Below are positions 35,346-38,928 of a stretch of 38,928 nucleotides of DNA, piece after piece. Within the stretch, counting starts at the first letter, position 1. Every line of letters begins with the position of its first letter. The notes beneath the pieces are model-generated. The model searched no databases. It was not told the origin of the DNA and worked only from the letters and a program-made list of their open reading frames with translations. The translations under genes were made by a program, and so were the position numbers. The stretch comes from Saccoglossus kowalevskii (Eukaryota; Hemichordata; Enteropneusta; Harrimaniidae), in NCBI RefSeq assembly GCF_000003605.2, contig NW_003155237.1, positions 1,469,455-1,508,382 of the forward strand, written 5' to 3'.

Positions 35346-37677
35346 TGTTTGTGTTTTGTCGTAGAGGGCTTATTCACATAAACCTATCTGCAGCACAATG
35401 GAGAAATTAAAATATAACGGAACACAAAACGTTCAAAAAAAGTTTTGGCAACTAGATATAGAACAGCAGAAAGTGTTTCGAGCATGAGCCTAAATTCCAA
35501 CAAGGCTTCTTAATTCTTCAAGACAATGACTGCAATCTTACCCAATAACAAGTTTAATTCCAAAAGCAGTTTTCAATTTGATTTCCTCTGCAAAAAATAC
35601 AGACAATAAATAAGTTAGAAAATTAATATTAATATTAATTAACAGTCTGAAAGCGAAAATAAGAGAAAATACTAAAAACAACAGCAGAGGTGTATAACAG
35701 AATCACCCATTACCAGCATAAAGCAAACTTAAGTTTTTAAATAATAGTCATATAAGCTTATATAAATACAATTATTTTTTCTATAATAACAACGCAAATA
35801 AATAACGTTTTATGCAACATTTATACAGGATCTGATCTCATCTAATTGTATTGCATTTTTAATGTACCTGCATCTTTAGAAAGATAAATTCTTATCAGTG
35901 GTTACCAATTAAAGAATCACTAAAAATAACAAGTCTGAAAATTAAAGTTGTATTATGGTTTTGGAGTGCAGTAAAAGTATAACGGGAAACAATTTTAATA
36001 TTTGTGTTTTATTTTAATATACTCCTGGCGCAACAAAGGCATTCTCTTAATCTTTAAACATATTTATAAATTTCACAATTCAAAGTGAAACGAGACATTT
36101 CTATTGGTAATTGAATAACATTGGGACGTTTCCAAATGACGTCATTGCGCACTGTGCTCGTTGATTGGCTGGTTTTACTCAACTGACACTGAATCATTTT
36201 GTTACGCCAAGACTATAAACTTGTCTGTATCATTTAATTATGTCGGCGGTAATGTTATTTGCCTTAACATATCTTGTCGTAAATTGTAGTATTCTGTCAC
36301 AGTCACGGTGAATATCATGAGAAAATGTATATTTTATTATTACTAATTACCATTGTGTATTTAAGGTAGAACTTGATGATAGTTTTTTAACATGTGCGCA
36401 TATTTAAGCGCATATGACAGCAGCAATATTTTGAATCAAAATCTGTCTAACAATTATTCGTTTTAAATTAGTATTAGTCAACAATATGTGATTTTTTTTG
36501 GTTCATTGTCAATCAGTTTTTTTTTTTAAAAGGTAAATAACTTGTGCATAGCGGTTTCTATAGATCACAATGAAAACACATTTCCTCGACAAAAAACACA
36601 CTTTTTGTATTATCAAAAGTACCTCGTAAAACATTATAACATCTTTTTTTCACTATGTGTCACCAAGCAGAATTTTCAGATATATCCGTTCCATGAGAAA
36701 CAATGGACAACAGACAAAACATGTTATTTTTACTCTATTTTGTACATTTTTGTACGTTTTTTTTTTCGAACCCAGTGAGGTGACCCCTTATTTTTATTCC
36801 GTTTTTTTCATCTTTGTGTAATGGAATATAAAGTATGTAAAAATGATGAAAATGACAATATATCTTTTTCTGTGCAGCATTCTATCGTAATACGATATGT
36901 ACATTCCTTGTCACTGTGAACTCTGGAAATCTAGTGAACAACCGAAAAACCGTTACACAATGCAATTTGTTTCCGGGTGTTTAGTCACTTGTATTGCTGA
37001 ACTGTTTAGAGTTGTATATTGAGATAATGAGTTATTATTACCATCCCACTACCACCCGAGTCTGTATACTATGCACCTGATTGGGTTTGGCGGTGGATAT
37101 TTATAAAGTACCCGTTTCCCTTGTAATATTCATAATACGATAAATAACGTCCCATGACTTGCAGCATTTATACAGAAGCCGGACTGACTTCATCATTCTG
37201 ATTTATGTGTAACAACTATGACACTCAATAACTCTCTATAACCCAAACCCGCAACTATACATAACGATGGATCGTTCTGCTCCGAGATCAGGGCCTAGTA
37301 TTTGCAACTTAAATTTGTAGTTCCCGTCGTAGGTTCGATGACGGAAGTGATCATATTGACATAAAAAAGAATGAGTGAATGAGTTTACCTAGGAAAGAAC
37401 TATCTTAAATCACGTGCTTGAAAAATGTACTGGAAATTCATTCAATTGACCGTCAAAAGGGAAATGAAATTACAAGCTCCCATGTGACTATAGGGGAATT
37501 ACAAAACATCAGCAGCTGGACGCCATTCAGTATATTTTCTTACACAATAATCACGCAGATACTATTTACATATTTGCACAGCAGTTCTCGTGATCAGTTC
37601 CGAGACTCGTGTAAGCCTCTATCTTAAAGTAACCATTTCTTGTAAGTAAGGTAAACAAGGTTTATTACTTTCAGTAA
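35346..37677. other. Region upstream of Rel, mostly without recognised genes
   Basis: AT-rich. It holds the weak signal-peptide frame at 36240 with its CRE, and a GC-richer patch at 37200-37350 with a minus-strand frame of about 50 codons that matches nothing I know. No GH16 exon was recognised. Confidence 0.45.
36240..36308 (+). CDS. Possible signal-peptide first exon (weak)
   Basis: ATG at 36240 opens a 23-codon frame, MSAVMLFALTYLVVNCSILS and three more residues, with a hydrophobic core typical of a secretion signal. A possible donor GTGAAT (36308-36313) lies just before the in-frame TGA at 36309. A perfect CRE (TGACGTCA, 36137-36144) and an inverted CCAAT box lie within about 110 bp upstream. 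No downstream exon was recognised, so this may be chance. Confidence 0.25.
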
Positions 37678-37880
37678 TACTTTGAAATACTTTATTTTAG
37701 CTAGAATAAATTTTTGCTGAATAGACTTTTTGGGTGTTTTGTATGGATTTTATTTTCACTGATTTTTGACGAGTTAAATGTAAAATATAGGAAAAAAAGA
37801 ATATTCGATTGATTTTATTTTCACTGAATCATTCCTTCAGCGAAAATTAATTCCAAGCGAAAATGAAGTATTTTACAGTA
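37678..37880. mobile_element. MITE, about 203 bp, copy 2
   Basis: It shares the left end (GAAATACTTTATTTTAGCT), internal GGGTGTTTTGTATGGA and right end (GAAGTATTTTACAGTA) with the copy at 14424-14619. Inverted terminal repeats with a non-coding interior. Confidence 0.8.
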
Positions 37881-38452
37881 TATATTTTCGTGTTAAATAA
37901 ACAAACAAGGAATATTAACACTTCAAATCACTCATGATATTGTCTACATTCGAAAACACTTGCCAGTGTTACCAGAATGGTGTCACGGAAAATTGTATTT
38001 ATCACTACAATGTATTTACAGCTGTAACAATGCGTAAGATATAATAATGGGGATATATACCCTACGGAAATAGGAATGTTGATGATTTGACCATTGGTTC
38101 CCATGGTAATGACATCTCATAACATATCAAAATGTTGTTTGATGAAATATGTCGAAATAATATATGTAGGTAAAAGATTTGTACTTTTTGAAAAAAATTA
38201 TATTGCTTCAGATGATTTCATTCTGTTTAAAATTTAATAGTAACCAAAAAATGCACAATGTTTTAACAAATAAAAGTGATGTTTTGCCAGTTACCTCCCG
38301 ATTCCGTCAATCGATCGCCTGTCCCAGTTTTTATTTTAGATTCGGCCCTTTATAAAGAATTGGTATGTATGTTACACAGAGGTATTTGGTATACATGCAT
38401 GGACAGGGTTTATTTTAATACGCTCTTGAAACTACCAATATTTACCACATTT
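37881..38452. other. Putative intron downstream of the GH16 exon, nothing recognised
   Basis: AT-rich DNA between two MITEs. A short GC-richer piece at 38283-38345 has no supported coding role. Confidence 0.4.
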
Positions 38453-38615
38453 GTATGAACATAGACTGGTAAAGTCGGGACTTCTTTTTTGTTCTAGAAA
38501 AACAAATCAATTTAGCCTTTTTAACGTGATCGCAAAAACAAGCGTGACTGCGAAAGAATTTTTTCATTTTGTAAAACAAAAAAGAAGTCCCGACTTTGCC
38601 AGTCTAGTATGAACA
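38453..38615. mobile_element. 145-bp MITE with 9-bp target-site duplication (MULE-like)
   Basis: The element 38462-38606 has terminal inverted repeats of about 32 bp, TAGACTGGTAAAGTCGGGAC and onward against its complement, with one mismatch. GTATGAACA flanks it on both sides (38453-38461 and 38607-38615). A 9-bp duplication is typical of Mutator-like elements. It lies about 100 bp from the GH16 exon. Confidence 0.88.
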
Positions 38616-38714
38616 CTGTCTGTGAGTATTTACCCACAAATAAACAAATCACCACATATAATAATTATTATTATTATATTATACATGGCATGATAAGACG
38701 TCACATTACATTAC

Positions 38715-38892
38715 CTGGCCATAGCCAATCACCAGTGGGCATCTTAGCGCGCACCTCAACTCGCCCATATTTCAAATTCATACTAAACACAGAGTCGAGC
38801 TGATTGGATAGAATTAATGTACTCATTTGCATTTCCGATTCGTTCACATCCATACCAAGCATTGCCGGTGCAGAGATCAGCCGGTGATGCCC
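38715..38892 (-). CDS. GH16 beta-1,3-glucanase / beta-glucan recognition protein, single internal exon
   Basis: 178 nt, open throughout, acceptor ATGTTCAG and donor GTAATG. The 59 codons end in KYGRVEVRAKMPTGDWLWP, the signature segment of GH16 glucanases and GNBP/LGBP-type pattern-recognition proteins, which continues PAIWMLP in the family. The split G at the donor would complete the expected Ala. Proteins of this family bind or cut fungal and algal beta-1,3-glucans, outside the cell or in the gut lumen. Upstream exons would lie beyond the right edge. The catalytic GEIDxxE exon should lie at lower coordinates, but I found none in 35.3-38.7 kb. Whether this is part of an active gene or an exon relic is open. 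Confidence 0.83.
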
Positions 38893-38928
38893 CTGAACAT
38901 GAATAAAAAACGTGTTACTGGTGTGGTC

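Noticed and set aside
35539-35584. Small exon-like segment upstream of Rel (TTTTTTGCAG acceptor and GTAAGA donor, minus)
   Set aside because: Good splice signals, but no coding match and no way to show it joins Rel exon 1; it could be a 5' UTR exon.
37200-37360. GC-richer patch with a minus-strand frame (YDGNYKFKLQILGPDLG) and a GGTTCGA plus-strand motif
   Set aside because: No tRNA fold, no GH16 similarity and no splice sites recognised; too weak to annotate.

Overview
The window is nuclear DNA from an animal, most likely a mollusc or another lophotrochozoan. It is AT-rich and intron-dominated, with GT-AG splice sites and many short interspersed repeats. It carries animal-specific families (Rel/NF-kB and kindlin). 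One repeat resembles the bivalve 'pearl'/Helentron-type elements: roughly 145-bp core repeats, a degenerate ACGG/ACAG tract and a hairpin-CTAA end. The taxon call is inference. Most long ORFs here are chance or repeat-derived; the real genes are split into short exons.

The central gene is a complete Rel/Dorsal/RelA-type NF-kB factor on the minus strand (35175 to 22270). I could reconstruct it as 12 coding exons whose phases all agree, giving 1746 nt and 581 residues. It has a glutamine-rich N-terminus, the Rel homology region (DNA-binding half in exons 3-6, IPT dimerization half in exons 7-9), a KRKRK nuclear localization signal (exon 10) and an acidic activation tail (exon 12). It has no ankyrin repeats. 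Just upstream of its start codon lie a perfect palindromic kB site, a second Dorsal-type site, a CCAAT box, a CACGTG E-box and a TATA/MEF2-like element. This layout suggests self-regulation.

Upstream of Rel, at the right edge (38892-38715, minus), lies one intact exon of a GH16 beta-1,3-glucanase/beta-glucan recognition protein. I cannot find its following exons before the Rel promoter. At 17213-17057 (minus) is the first coding exon of kindlin (FERMT family), whose first intron must run past the left edge, over 17 kb. A CpG-rich head-to-head promoter separates kindlin from an unidentified plus-strand gene whose first coding exon is 17436-17630.

The layout is: 1-17056, kindlin intron 1 with tandem repeats, a MITE and a G-quadruplex tract; 17057-17630, kindlin and the divergent gene; 17631-22269, repeats, a CTCF-like motif and the Rel 3' flank; 22270-35175, the Rel gene, whose introns hold a SINE, a pearl/Helentron-like element, a CR1-like LINE remnant and another eroded insertion; 35176-35345, the Rel promoter; 35346-38714, mostly empty DNA with a possible signal-peptide exon, a MITE copy and a 9-bp-TSD MITE; 38715-38892, the GH16 exon. 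If the GH16 gene is functional, a glucan-recognition protein and the Rel factor that classically acts downstream of such receptors are neighbours. All calls were made by eye, without alignment or expression data.
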